NCBI RefSeq assembly: GCF_000733295.1
Contig: NZ_JPMI01000233.1
Span: forward strand, 1 to 64,000
From: Archangium violaceum Cb vi76
GTDB lineage: Bacteria > Myxococcota > Myxococcia > Myxococcales > Myxococcaceae
Reading direction: 5' to 3'
Length of the DNA: 64,000 bases
Shown: in pieces, positions 8,945 through 18,400 of the stretch
Position numbering within the stretch: the first letter of the stretch is position 1
Layout of the letters: every line of letters starts with the position of its first letter
Made by a program: the position numbers and the translations under genes
Notes under the pieces: generated by a model
What the model saw: only the letters and a program-made list of their open reading frames with translations
Database searches by the model: none
Told to the model about the DNA's origin: nothing

Positions 8945-9526
8945 TTATCGGAGTGACGAGGAGGAGCTCGAGCCGCGAAGTGGCTCGGCCTGCCCACCCG
9001 GCTCCGGCGGCGCCGCGGCGGGCCGGCCCAGCCTGGCGATGTCCACCGTCAGCAGCTCGTACAGCAGCACGTCCCACCACCAGAAGAAGAGCGCGCTGAA
9101 CTTGATGTAGACCAGCGGCGCGTTCGTCCAGATCTGCAGCGGATGGCCCAGCACCCGGTCTGCCACGAAGCCCGCGAGCCACTCGCCCGCGAAGCAGATG
9201 GTCCCGGCGATGACCATCCGCTTCACCAGCCCCACGTTCCGGCGCAGGAACCAGAAGAAGTTCAGACACCAGATGATGGTCACCGAGCCCGCCCACAGCC
9301 CCACGCTCTCGAAGGAGAACCAGTGGTAGGGCGAGAGCGGATACGTCCACCCGGGCTCCCCGGTGAGCTTCCAGTAGAGCTGGTTCTGCAGCAGCTCCAC
9401 GAACCAGAAGATGGGCGTCACGTAGCTGACGTGGAACACCAGCGAGCCCAGATACCCGGCCACCCTCCGTTGCCTGCCGTCTCCAGACGGCCCCGTCTCA
9501 TCCCTTGACACAGCAACCTCCTCCAC
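8945..9526 (-). CDS. conserved membrane protein, four segments
   Basis: 193 residues. After a polar N terminus there are four aromatic-rich hydrophobic segments: VAGYLGSLVFHVSYVTPIFW, VGLWAGSVTIIWCLNFFWF, MVIAGTICFAGEWLAGFVA and LVYIKFSALFFWWWDVLLYEL. The tail is Pro/Gly-rich and ends in a serine run. I do not recognise the family. The tryptophan-rich segments and invariant-looking WTNAPLVYIKF loop suggest a real membrane protein, not a shadow frame. Upstream starts within the same frame are possible. Confidence 0.55.
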   Translation of the reverse strand: MEEVAVSRDETGPSGDGRQRRVAGYLGSLVFHVSYVTPIFWFVELLQNQLYWKLTGEPGWTYPLSPYHWFSFESVGLWAGSVTIIWCLNFFWFLRRNVGLVKRMVIAGTICFAGEWLAGFVADRVLGHPLQIWTNAPLVYIKFSALFFWWWDVLLYELLTVDIARLGRPAAAPPEPGGQAEPLRGSSSSSSLR

Positions 9527-9724
9527 GGCCCGGCCTGCCCGTGCGCGGCACCTCGTTCCTCTCGCGAGTCTGCCACGGGTGGGTCTCCGAGAGAGTTGGA
9601 GGTGTGTCTGGAGGCTACACGGCGGACCCGGGCGTGGCAGTCACCTGCCTGCTCCCAAGGCAGGTGCATGGAGTGACGTGGGCGGTGCTCCGCAGCGGGC
9701 GCTGTTCGCGGTACAACAGTACGT

Positions 9725-10990
9725 ATGCGTACCCCCGTCGTGTATGTGGCCGGCCTGCTGGCACTCGCGCTGGCCGCCGGCCCGGCCCGAGCCCAGGGCC
9801 TCGGGCTGGACCTGTCCGGTGATTCGAGCACCCAGGGCAACGAGCAGCAGCAGGATTCCGGAGAGGACTCTGGAGAGGGCACTCCACCGGACGGAGATCA
9901 GGGCGGGATGGGTCTGGGCCTGGACCTGAGCAGCGGCACGCCGGGAGCGGACCTCCAGCCGCGCTTCGCGCTGGTGGGCCTGGACACGCCCGAGCGCGCT
10001 GGCGCCGCGGCGGCGAAGCGGTGGATGGGTTGGTTGCAGGCGGTGGCGTTGCGCACCGGCCGGGTGGCCAGGGCCGCCGAGCCCTCCGAGGTGCGCGAGC
10101 AGCTCGCGTCGGACTACGAGGCCGCCCTGCGCTGCCAGGAGGCCTCGTGCTTGAGCGGGCCGGCGGACACGATCGACGCGGACCTGCTCACCACGGCGCG
10201 CCTGGCGCTCGAGGACGAGGGCTGGACGCTGCGGCTGTGGACGTATGACCGGGACCGGGGCGTGGTGGAGACGGACGTGGTGACGGGCCGCAAGCCCACC
10301 GACAGCAACTTCATCCGCGAGGCGGGTGAGGTGCTGTCCAGGCGCGTGACGGAGCTGGCCCGGCCGCGTTCGATGTTGAAGGTGTCCAGCAACGTGTCGC
10401 AGGCGGTGGTGCGCGTGGGCGAGCGCATGCTGGGCGTGGGCACCGTCGAGGCGAAGCTGCCGCCCGGCGAGGTGCAGCTCATCGTGGAGGCCGACGAATA
10501 CTCCACCTATACGAAGACGCTGACGCTCGTGTCGGGTGAGACGCAGGAGGTGGCGGTGCGGCTGGAGCTCAATGGCCCCGCGCCGGAGGGCCCCCCGTCG
10601 GACGCCGTGGCGGGCGTAAAGAAGAAGAAGTCGAGCGGCTCCTCCGGCCCCACCGTCTTCAGCCGTCCCGCCCTCTACACCACGGTGCTGGGCCTGGCGG
10701 CGGTGGGCGCGGGCGTGGCCATGGGCATGGGCCTCCAGGGCAAGGTGCAGGACGCCAACGGCGATGGGATCATGGACGTGTCCCGTGCCGAGTACCTGGC
10801 CGCCCGGCAGCAGTCGATGATCGCCACGGCGCTCATGGCGGGCGGTGGAGCGGTGGCGGGTGGCAGCCTGCTGTGGCTCTTCATCGTCCCGGCGCGTTCC
10901 GAGCCGGTGTCCTCCTCGGTGGCCCCCGTTTCCAACGGGAAGGGCACCAGCGGCACGGCCCTCCACTTCGTGATTGGCGGGAGCTTCTGA
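9725..10990 (+). CDS. secreted PEGA-domain protein with GLDLS repeats
   Basis: 421 residues. A signal peptide (MRTPVVYVAGLLALALAAGPARA) is followed by a low-complexity stretch holding two GLGLDLS motifs separated by a Gln/Asp/Gly-rich spacer. A globular region (about 75-210) leads to a PEGA-like surface repeat (KVSSNVSQAVVRVGERMLG to EVAVRLEL). A lysine-rich patch precedes a glycine-rich hydrophobic segment near residues 315-340 and another near 365-385. The layout resembles myxobacterial periplasmic or outer-envelope proteins of unknown function. It sits 2 bp upstream of the MopE-like lipoprotein, so the two are an operon. Confidence 0.75.
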   Translation: MRTPVVYVAGLLALALAAGPARAQGLGLDLSGDSSTQGNEQQQDSGEDSGEGTPPDGDQGGMGLGLDLSSGTPGADLQPRFALVGLDTPERAGAAAAKRWMGWLQAVALRTGRVARAAEPSEVREQLASDYEAALRCQEASCLSGPADTIDADLLTTARLALEDEGWTLRLWTYDRDRGVVETDVVTGRKPTDSNFIREAGEVLSRRVTELARPRSMLKVSSNVSQAVVRVGERMLGVGTVEAKLPPGEVQLIVEADEYSTYTKTLTLVSGETQEVAVRLELNGPAPEGPPSDAVAGVKKKKSSGSSGPTVFSRPALYTTVLGLAAVGAGVAMGMGLQGKVQDANGDGIMDVSRAEYLAARQQSMIATALMAGGGAVAGGSLLWLFIVPARSEPVSSSVAPVSNGKGTSGTALHFVIGGSF

Positions 10991-10992
10991 GC

Positions 10993-12417
10993 ATGAAGTC
11001 CTTTTCTTCCCTCTTCTGTTGTCTGGTGCTCGCGCTGTCCGCCGCGGGCTGTTTCGTGCCGGAGCTTCCGGACGACACCCTCTTCAGCTGCGACAAGCCC
11101 GAGGACTGCGCCGCCGAGGGCGTGGTGTGCGCTCCCCGCGGCGCGGGCCTGCGTGGCTACTGCTGCACGCCCACCGACGAGGTGTGCAACGGCCAGGACG
11201 ACAACTGCAACGGCCAGCTGGACGACCTGGCCGCCGCCAGTTGCTACACCGGCCCCGAGGGGACGAAGGACGTGGGCGGCTGCAAGTCCGGCCAGGCCGC
11301 CTGCGGTACCGACGGCTCCATCATCTGCGCCGGCGAGGTCCTGCCCGCCGCCACCGAGTCGTGCAACGGCACCGATGACGACTGCGACGGCGAGCTGGAC
11401 GAGGGCTTCAACACCCAGACGGACAACGCCAACTGCGGCCGGTGCGGCAACCGCTGCAATGCCCTGACCGAGCTGTGCGTGGACGGGGCCTGCAAGACGC
11501 GCGGTGAGGCGCTCTGCGACGACGACACCGACGACGACGGGGACGGCTCCAAGGACTGCGCGGACGACGACTGCGACAACCAGGAGCGCCTGTGCAAGGC
11601 CGGCGACACGGCCAAGAACTGCATCTGCGTCGGCCGGACGATTGGCGAGGCCAACTGCGGCGACGGCATCGACAACGAGCCCACTCCGGACGGGTTCATC
11701 GACTGCGTCGAGGAGGAGTGCACCAACAAGTCGTGTGGCACCGGCTGCGTCTGCACCAACTACGTGAAGAAGGAGATCGCCTGCGGCGACGGCATCAACA
11801 ATGACGGCACCGAGGGCATCGACTGCGCGGATCCCGACTGCGCCAACCAGTCGTGCGGCACCGGCTGCACCTGCACGGGCGGCAAGGCCGTGGAGACCGT
11901 GTGCTCCGATGGCATCAACAATGACGGCACCGAGGGCATCGACTGCGCGGACTCCGACTGCAACGGCAAGGATTGCAGCGTTGCCGGGGGCTGTGTGTGC
12001 ACCGGTGGTACCGCCAAGGAGACCGTGTGCAACGATGGCCTGGACAACGACGGCAAGGGCGACGTGGACTGCGCGGACCCTGACTGCAACTGGACGAACT
12101 TCGGTGACGGCACCATCTGCGCGGGAGGCAAGCGCGTGGAGGTCGCCTGCACGGACGGCACGGACAACGATGGGAACGGCGGCAAGCTCGACTGCGCCTC
12201 CGGCAACGCCGACCCCAACTGCGTCAGCGGCCTGTGCGGCGTGGGCTGCACCCTGACGAACTGTGCCAGGAAGGAGACCACCTGCAACGACCGCATCGAC
12301 AACGATGGCGACGGTCAGATCGATTGCGCGGACAGGACGGATTGCCCCTCCGGCACCGCTTGCACCCGCAACAACGGCTCGGCGGGAACGTGCCAGAGCA
12401 ACGGCTCGTGCAACTGA
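10993..12417 (+). CDS. MopE-like cysteine-rich lipoprotein
   Basis: 474 residues with lipoprotein signal LVLALSAAGC (Cys20). The first half has MopE-type motifs (CNGQDDNCNGQLDD, CNGTDDDCDGELDEGF), Asp/Asn loops expected to bind metal such as calcium. The second half carries about six repeats of roughly 40 residues of the form CxDGxNDGxEGxDCADxDC with CxCTGG linkers. The DNA at 11791-11831 is duplicated exactly at 11911-11951, showing recent repeat expansion. Predicted cell-surface protein; function unknown. Start chosen at ATG 10993, which begins the signal peptide directly after the upstream stop. Confidence 0.85.
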   Translation: MKSFSSLFCCLVLALSAAGCFVPELPDDTLFSCDKPEDCAAEGVVCAPRGAGLRGYCCTPTDEVCNGQDDNCNGQLDDLAAASCYTGPEGTKDVGGCKSGQAACGTDGSIICAGEVLPAATESCNGTDDDCDGELDEGFNTQTDNANCGRCGNRCNALTELCVDGACKTRGEALCDDDTDDDGDGSKDCADDDCDNQERLCKAGDTAKNCICVGRTIGEANCGDGIDNEPTPDGFIDCVEEECTNKSCGTGCVCTNYVKKEIACGDGINNDGTEGIDCADPDCANQSCGTGCTCTGGKAVETVCSDGINNDGTEGIDCADSDCNGKDCSVAGGCVCTGGTAKETVCNDGLDNDGKGDVDCADPDCNWTNFGDGTICAGGKRVEVACTDGTDNDGNGGKLDCASGNADPNCVSGLCGVGCTLTNCARKETTCNDRIDNDGDGQIDCADRTDCPSGTACTRNNGSAGTCQSNGSCN

Positions 12418-12447
12418 GCCTGTGCGCTTGATTCACACCTGAGCGCG

Positions 12448-12469
12448 GGCCCGCCCTCCGGGGCGGGCC
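12448..12469 (+). terminator. terminator after MopE-like gene
   Basis: A perfect 9-bp GC stem (GGCCCGCCC with GGGCGGGCC) around the tetraloop TCCG, followed by TCTTCC, 30 bp after the stop codon. Confidence 0.75.
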
Positions 12470-12594
12470 TCTTCCAACTGATGGCTCCCAGAAGGATTCC
12501 ACCGCCCTGGGGGGGACAGAAAAGTCGTCACCCTGACGACAACGTTGGCCGTGTGGGTTGCCGGGGGATGAGAGGATGAAAAGGTTTGCCGCCC

Positions 12595-13920
12595 ATGCGC
12601 GGCGACGACCTCATCTCGGGCACGGTGCTCTCAGGCAGCTTCCAAGCCGCAGGCGGCTCGACGGTCGTGGACCGCGAGCTTCAAGAAGGAGACATTCTCG
12701 GCAGCTACCAACTGGAGCGCCTGCTGGGCGAGGGCTCCATGGGCCAGGTGTTCCAGGCCCGCCACACGCGGCTGGGGCGCCAGGTGGCCCTCAAGGTGCT
12801 GCGCTCGGCCTTCTCCCATGATCGCGGTTTCGTGCAGCGCTTCTTCCAGGAGGCGCGCGCCGTCAATCAGATCAACCACGAGCACATCGTGGAGATCTTC
12901 GACTTCATCGAGGACGCGGAGCACGGACGTGTCTACTGCGTGATGGAGTTGCTGCGCGGGCAGAGCCTCTCCGCCCTCCTGAACGAGGAGAAGCTGTCCC
13001 TGCTGCGCATCCGCCGCATGCTGGTGCAGGTGTGCGCGGCGCTGGGGGCGGCGCACCAGCTCGGGGTGGTGCACCGGGACATCAAGCCGGACAACCTCTT
13101 CGTCACCCACAAGGGCGGGCAGCAGGACTTCGTGAAGGTGCTCGACTTCGGGGTGGCCAAGCTGCTCACCGCCGAGAGCACCAGCGGCACGCTGGACGGC
13201 ACCATCATCGGCACGCCCACGTACATGTCTCCGGAGCAGGCCGCGGGCCTGCCGGTGGACCATCGCGCGGACATCTACGCGGTGGGGACCGTCCTCTACG
13301 AGCTGCTCGGCGGACAGCCGCCCTTCCAGGCGTCCAACTTCGGCCAGCTCATGGTGAAGATCCTCACCGAGCCGCCCCCCGCGCTGCCCTCGCACACGCC
13401 AGCGGGAGAGCCGGTGCCGCAGGTGCTGGCCCAGCTCGCCCTGCGCTGTCTGGCCAAGGAGCCCGGGGACCGGCCGCAGCAGCTCTCCGAGGTCATCACC
13501 GCGCTGCTGTCGGACACGGGGACGGAACCGCGGGCGGTCTCCCCCGTCCTCTCCGAGGCCGAGCGGCCCACCCAGCCCATGGCGGTGCCCGCGGCGCTGT
13601 CCGGTGCGCGGCGCCCCTGGCCGCTGATCGCCTCGGGCGTGGTGGCCCTGGCGCTCGCGGGGCTCGTGCTCTCGTGGGGCGTGCGGCGTGGCGCCGCCTC
13701 CGCGGCCGAGGCGCACGAGGTCGCCGCTCAGGCCCCTGTCCCCCTCACCACCGGGCAGGAAGCGCGGCCCGGCTCGCCCGCCATCCTCGAGGCGCCGCTC
13801 GTGCCCGAGGCGGAGCCGCGCGCGGGCCGCAAGCAGACTCGGGAGGCGGTCCGCCCCGCTTCCCACCGCAAGCAGAACCCCGGAGTGCGCGATGACATCA
13901 TCGATCCGTTCGCTCGCTGA
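12595..13920 (+). CDS. membrane-anchored Ser/Thr protein kinase
   Basis: 441 residues. The Hanks-type kinase domain spans about residues 35-300: glycine loop GEGSMGQVF, catalytic Lys in VALKVL, HRDIKPDN, LDFGVAK and TYMSPEQ. After a linker rich in Pro and Glu there is one transmembrane helix (LIASGVVALALAGLVLSW, about 343-360) and an extracytoplasmic basic tail without a recognisable sensor. It would phosphorylate cytoplasmic partners. The TPR gene overlaps its 3' end by 29 bp and an FHA gene lies opposite, a plausible kinase-reader set. ATG 12595 is preferred; a TTG 9 bases upstream is the alternative. Confidence 0.9.
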   Translation: MRGDDLISGTVLSGSFQAAGGSTVVDRELQEGDILGSYQLERLLGEGSMGQVFQARHTRLGRQVALKVLRSAFSHDRGFVQRFFQEARAVNQINHEHIVEIFDFIEDAEHGRVYCVMELLRGQSLSALLNEEKLSLLRIRRMLVQVCAALGAAHQLGVVHRDIKPDNLFVTHKGGQQDFVKVLDFGVAKLLTAESTSGTLDGTIIGTPTYMSPEQAAGLPVDHRADIYAVGTVLYELLGGQPPFQASNFGQLMVKILTEPPPALPSHTPAGEPVPQVLAQLALRCLAKEPGDRPQQLSEVITALLSDTGTEPRAVSPVLSEAERPTQPMAVPAALSGARRPWPLIASGVVALALAGLVLSWGVRRGAASAAEAHEVAAQAPVPLTTGQEARPGSPAILEAPLVPEAEPRAGRKQTREAVRPASHRKQNPGVRDDIIDPFAR

Positions 13921-14581
13921 GCGCTCCCTGCTGCCGGTGCTGGTGGCGGTGGTGCTCGCCCTGTCGCCCCTGTCCACGCGCGCCGCGAACGGGGAGGCGG
14001 GCTCCCGCGTGGAGTCTCAGGCCCGCGCGAAATTCTCCGAGGGCAACATCGCCTATGACCTGGGCGAGTTCCAGAAGGCCCTGGACGCCTACAGCGAGGC
14101 GTACCGGTTGATGCCGCTGCCGGGCTTCCTCTTCAACATCGCCCAGTGCCACCGGCAGATGGGCCGTCCCGAGCGCGCCGGCTTCTTCTACCGGCGCTAC
14201 CTGACGCTCTCCAAGGAGGAGCCCTCCAACGCCGCGCTGGTGCGGGAGCTCCTCGCGGAGATGGACGAGGCGGTGCTCCGGGAGCAGCAGCGGCGCCAGA
14301 CGCGCGAGGAGACGGCGAGGGAGCAGGCGAAGGCCGCGGCGCTGCGGGCCCAGACGGAGGCGATCGCCGCGCGCCGTGTCCAGCAGGGGGAGGGCAAGCG
14401 TGCCCTGGTGCCCCGCGCCAAGGCCTCCGCGCGGAGCGAGGCCCAGGTGAAGGGCGACAACCCGCTGACGAAGTGGTGGGTGTGGGCGGGGGCGGGCGCC
14501 GTGGCGGTGCTCGCCGGCGGCATCGTCTACGCGGCCACCGCGCCCCAGCCGCGCCCCACCACCCTGGGCACCGTGCGTTAG
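13892..14581 (+). CDS. TPR-repeat protein with C-terminal membrane helix
   Basis: 229 residues. An N-terminal hydrophobic segment (LLPVLVAVVLALSPLSTRA) looks like a signal peptide. TPR-like helices follow (KFSEGNIAYDLGEFQKALDAYSEAYRL and GFLFNIAQCHRQMGRPERAGFFYRRYL), then a long charged coiled coil (about 110-170) and a terminal hydrophobic helix WWVWAGAGAVAVLAGGIVYAA. The same architecture is frequent beside myxobacterial kinases. Its start lies inside the kinase gene, so translation is coupled. Likely an envelope-anchored scaffold; the partner is unknown. Confidence 0.8.
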   Translation: MTSSIRSLAERSLLPVLVAVVLALSPLSTRAANGEAGSRVESQARAKFSEGNIAYDLGEFQKALDAYSEAYRLMPLPGFLFNIAQCHRQMGRPERAGFFYRRYLTLSKEEPSNAALVRELLAEMDEAVLREQQRRQTREETAREQAKAAALRAQTEAIAARRVQQGEGKRALVPRAKASARSEAQVKGDNPLTKWWVWAGAGAVAVLAGGIVYAATAPQPRPTTLGTVR

Positions 14582-14589
14582 CCGGGGCC

Positions 14590-14605
14590 GAGGGCCCGGG
14601 CCCTC
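14590..14605. terminator. bidirectional terminator, 16-bp palindrome
   Basis: GAGGGCCCGGGCCCTC is a perfect palindrome filling the 24-bp gap between the convergent TPR and FHA genes. It can fold on either transcript with a 6-bp stem. Confidence 0.55.
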
Positions 14606-15157
14606 TCAGGCCGGGGTCTCCTGGGAGCCGCCCCGCTGCTGGGCCAGCATCAGCGCGGCCGTGTGGCCCATGCGGGTGTGGAAGCTCTCGGCGTCGTGGA
14701 AGGTGAGCCGCACGTCGCCCAGCTGCAGCTGCATGCCGGACTCCAGCGGGAGGATCTGCCCGGGCCGCATCCGCTTTCCGCTCAGCATCGCCGGCCCGCC
14801 CTGGACCAGCGCCTCCACCGTCCATTGTCCGTCCGGCTGGGCATGGAGCGCCAGGTGCTCGCGGGACACCGTGGCGTCGTTGATGACGAAGACGTTGTGC
14901 GAGGCCCGCCCCAGCGTGAGCGTGTCCCGCCCCGGCGCCGCCGCCAGTTCGAAGCACATGGCATCCCCCGACGGCAGACAGTCGCGGAGATCCGAGGTGG
15001 GCAGCCGGGTGGTGCCGTGGTTCTGCTCGCTATTCTCCGGAACGTTCCAGACCCCGGCCTCCCACACCAGCCAGCAGTGCGGGTAGCGGGCCCGGAACTT
15101 CTCCTTGAGTGCGAGGTGCTGCCGCACGAGCAGCGAGAGCAGCAGGGAGCGCGCCAT
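14606..15157 (-). CDS. FHA-domain protein
   Basis: 183 residues. A basic helical N terminus (LLVRQHLALKEKFRARYPHCWLVWEAG) precedes one FHA domain (about residues 75-165). Phosphothreonine-binding residues are visible in LGRASHNVFVINDATVSREH: the GR turn and the S..H pair. FHA domains read phosphothreonine, and the neighbouring Ser/Thr kinase at 12595-13920 is a natural partner candidate. ATG 15157 begins the compact protein; the frame further upstream has arginine-rich shadow composition. The gene is divergent from the giant lipoprotein gene across 250 bp that must hold both promoters. Confidence 0.8.
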   Translation of the reverse strand: MARSLLLSLLVRQHLALKEKFRARYPHCWLVWEAGVWNVPENSEQNHGTTRLPTSDLRDCLPSGDAMCFELAAAPGRDTLTLGRASHNVFVINDATVSREHLALHAQPDGQWTVEALVQGGPAMLSGKRMRPGQILPLESGMQLQLGDVRLTFHDAESFHTRMGHTAALMLAQQRGGSQETPA

Positions 15158-15407
15158 GAGGGGAGAGAAACACCTCCGGGGCGTGATCGCCACCCCTTCT
15201 GGTGTCCGGAGTCGCCGGGTTGTCCAAGAGTGCGCGTTTGAGAGGGGCGATTTCGGGCCGGAGCAGGCGTCCAAACGGGGGGTACGGATTTTCACCCGGT
15301 CCACCTCCGGCGTAAGGTGTCGCTTGAATGTTTCAGTGGGCTTCACTCCGTTGTCACGAAGCGGGAGCCCACTGCGCAGGTCCAACCCCAAACCCCCCAG
15401 GGACTGC

Positions 15408-18400
15408 ATGCGCAATCACCCCCGCCAACTCCTGGCACTGTTGAGTGCAGGACTTCTCTTGCTCACCGCGTGCCCTTCGCCCGAGGAGTGCGGCAATGGC
15501 CGCGTCGAAGGCAAGGAGCAATGTGACGACGGCAACACCGCCAACGGTGACGGCTGTTCCAATACCTGTACCACCGAGAGCGCACAGGCCGTCTGCGGCA
15601 ACGGCGAGCAGGAAGTTGGCGAGGCGTGCGACGACGGCAACCAGGTAGACGGTGACGGTTGCCAGAACGACTGCAGCATCACCCGGCCGGATCAGGAAGT
15701 GCTGGCCGTGTGCGGCAACGGCACCCGGGAAATCTCCGAGGCGTGCGACGACGGCAACAAGACGGACGGGGACGGGTGCGAGAGCACCTGCGTGGCCACC
15801 CGGCCGGCGCCGGAGCTGTGCCCCGGAGCGGAGAGCCTGCCGCAGCCCGCGGACGGTGAGACCTGCACGGTGATTACCGGTACCGGCACCGCGCGCCTCT
15901 ACATGGGCGTGGTGCTGATGGACGGCAAGACGCTCACCGGCGGCCAGGTGCTGGTGGACGACAAGGGCATCATCCAGTGCTCGGCGTGCGACTGCTCAAG
16001 CGCGGCGGAGGCGGCCACGGCCACGAAGATCTCCTGCCCGCAGGGTGTCATCTCCCCGGGCCTCATCAACGCGCACGACCACATCTCCTACCAGAAGGCT
16101 CCCGAGGCCGGGAAGGCGGAGCGCTACGAGCACCGCCACGACTGGCGCAAGGGCAACAACGGCCACACGTCCCTCAACCAGGGCAGCAGCAGCTCCGCCG
16201 ATGACCTGCTGCGCTGGGCCGAGCTGCGCCATGTGATCGCCGGCACCACGTCCATGGTGGGCTCGGGCGGCATCTCGGGCCTGCTGCGCGACCTGACCGC
16301 CGAGAGCTACAGCACCCGGACCAGCCAGGAAGGCCTGCGCGAGATGCCCGCCTTCTTCCAGACCTTCCCGCTGGATGACTCGAGCGGCAAGGAGCTGGAG
16401 AGCGGGTGCTCGTACGGCTCCATCGACAGGCCGGACGCGATTCCGCCCCTCTCGGCCTACATGCCGCACGTGTCCGAGGGCATCGAGTCCTCCGCGCACA
16501 ACGAGTTCCGCTGTCTGTCCGGCGAGGGCTCCGGCAGCCAGGATCTGATGAAGGCGAATACGGCCCTCATCCACGGCATCGGCCTCACGGCGGCGGAGAT
16601 CGGCAAGATGGCCGAGCGTGGCACGGGGCTCGTCTGGTCGCCCCGCTCCAACATCTCCCTGTATGGCGAGACGGCCATGGTCACCGCCTACAAGCAGCTG
16701 GGCGTGAGCATCGCGCTGGGCACGGACTGGCTGCAGTCGGGCTCCATGAACGTCCTGCGCGAGCTGCAGTGCGCCGACTACCTCAACCAGGTGCACTACT
16801 CGAAGAGCTTCACCGACGAGGAGCTGTGGCGGATGGTCACCGCGAACGCGGCGGACGTGACGGAGACCGCGGAGAAGCTGGGCCGCATCGCTCCGGGCAA
16901 GGTGGCGGACCTGGCCATCTTCAAGCTGCGCTCCTTCGCCTACTCGCCGCACCGCGCCGTCCTCGAGGCCGGCACGGAGGACGTGGTCCTCACCGTGCGT
17001 GGCGGCAAGCCGCTCTACGGCGACAAGAACGTGGTGGACGGGCTCAAGGGCGCGGATGCGTGTGACGAGCTGCCCATGTGCGGCACCACCAAGGCCGTGT
17101 GCGTGAAGTCCGAGACTGCAACGGACACGACGCCGGGCAAGGACTTCGCGGCGCTGAAGGAGTTCAACAAGAACGCCTACGAGCTCTTCTTCTGCCGCAG
17201 CACGGCGCCGACGAACGAGCCCACCTGCACCCCGCAGCGCACGGCCACCGCGCCCGTGGCGGCCTCGGTGAATGGCTCCACCGTCTACTCCGGCACGCGC
17301 CGGCTCGCCGACTCCGACGGTGACGGCATCGCCAACGCCGAGGACAACTGCCCCATCATCTTCAACCCCATCCGCCCGATGGACCACGGCAAGCAGGCGG
17401 ACTCCGACAACGACGGCATCGGTGATGCGTGCGACCCGTGCCCGCTCGGGACCGTCTGCACGGCGGGCAATCCCGCGGACGAGGATCTCGATGGCAAGCC
17501 CAACGCCATCGACAACTGCCCCGGCGTGGCCAACCCGGACCAGGCGGACACGGACGGCGATGGCCGCGGTGACGCGTGCGACGCCTGCCGCACGGAGGAT
17601 AGGAACGACGATTTCTGCCAGGTCTCCATCTACGACCTCAAGAAGCCGGCCGTCGCTCCCTCCCCGTCGTTGGTGGGCTACACCGTCACCATTCCCAAGG
17701 CGCTGGTGACGGCGGTGTCGGGCAACCACTTCTTCCTGCAGGTGCCCGACGAGGATCGGACCGAGGGAGCGGACTGGTCCGGCATCTACGTCTATCCCAG
17801 GTCCGCCACGGCTCCCGCGCCGGCCGTCGGCGACGTCATCAAGATCAGCAACGCCGTGCTGAAGAACTTCAACGGGCAGCTCCAGCTCAACAACGCGTTC
17901 TTCGAGGCCACGCCCGTGGAGAGCGGCAAGGCGCTGCCGGCGCCCGTGCTCGTCACCCCGGACGAGATCCGCACGGGCGGCTCGCGCGCCGCGGCGCTCG
18001 AGGGGGTGCGGGTGCAGCTCACCGACGTCTTCGTGACGAAGGTGGACTCCGGCTTTGGCGAGTTCGTCGTCGATAGCGCGAAGGACTCGGACCCCGCGGC
18101 CAGGGGCGTCATCGTGGATGACTTCGTCTACAAGCCCTCGCCCCTGCCGACGGTGGGGACGGAGTACCACGTGGTCCGCGGCATCCTGAACTGGCGCAAC
18201 AACGCCTCCAAGCTGGAGCCGCTCGGTGCCAATGATCTGCTCGGGCCGCAGCCGGCGCTCGTCTCCTTCGGCATGGGCTCCGGGCAGTTCATCCGCCTGG
18301 GTTCCGACTGCACTGCTGGCTGCTCCATCATCGGCTCCACGAAGCTGCGGGTGACCATCGCCAGCACGTATGCCGAGGACGTGGTGGTCCAGGTCACCTC

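Noticed and set aside
15996..18170. Long minus-strand frame inside the giant lipoprotein gene
   Set aside because: Arg/His/Ala/Gly-rich shadow with no domain; the plus strand encodes amidohydrolase and repeat domains without a break.
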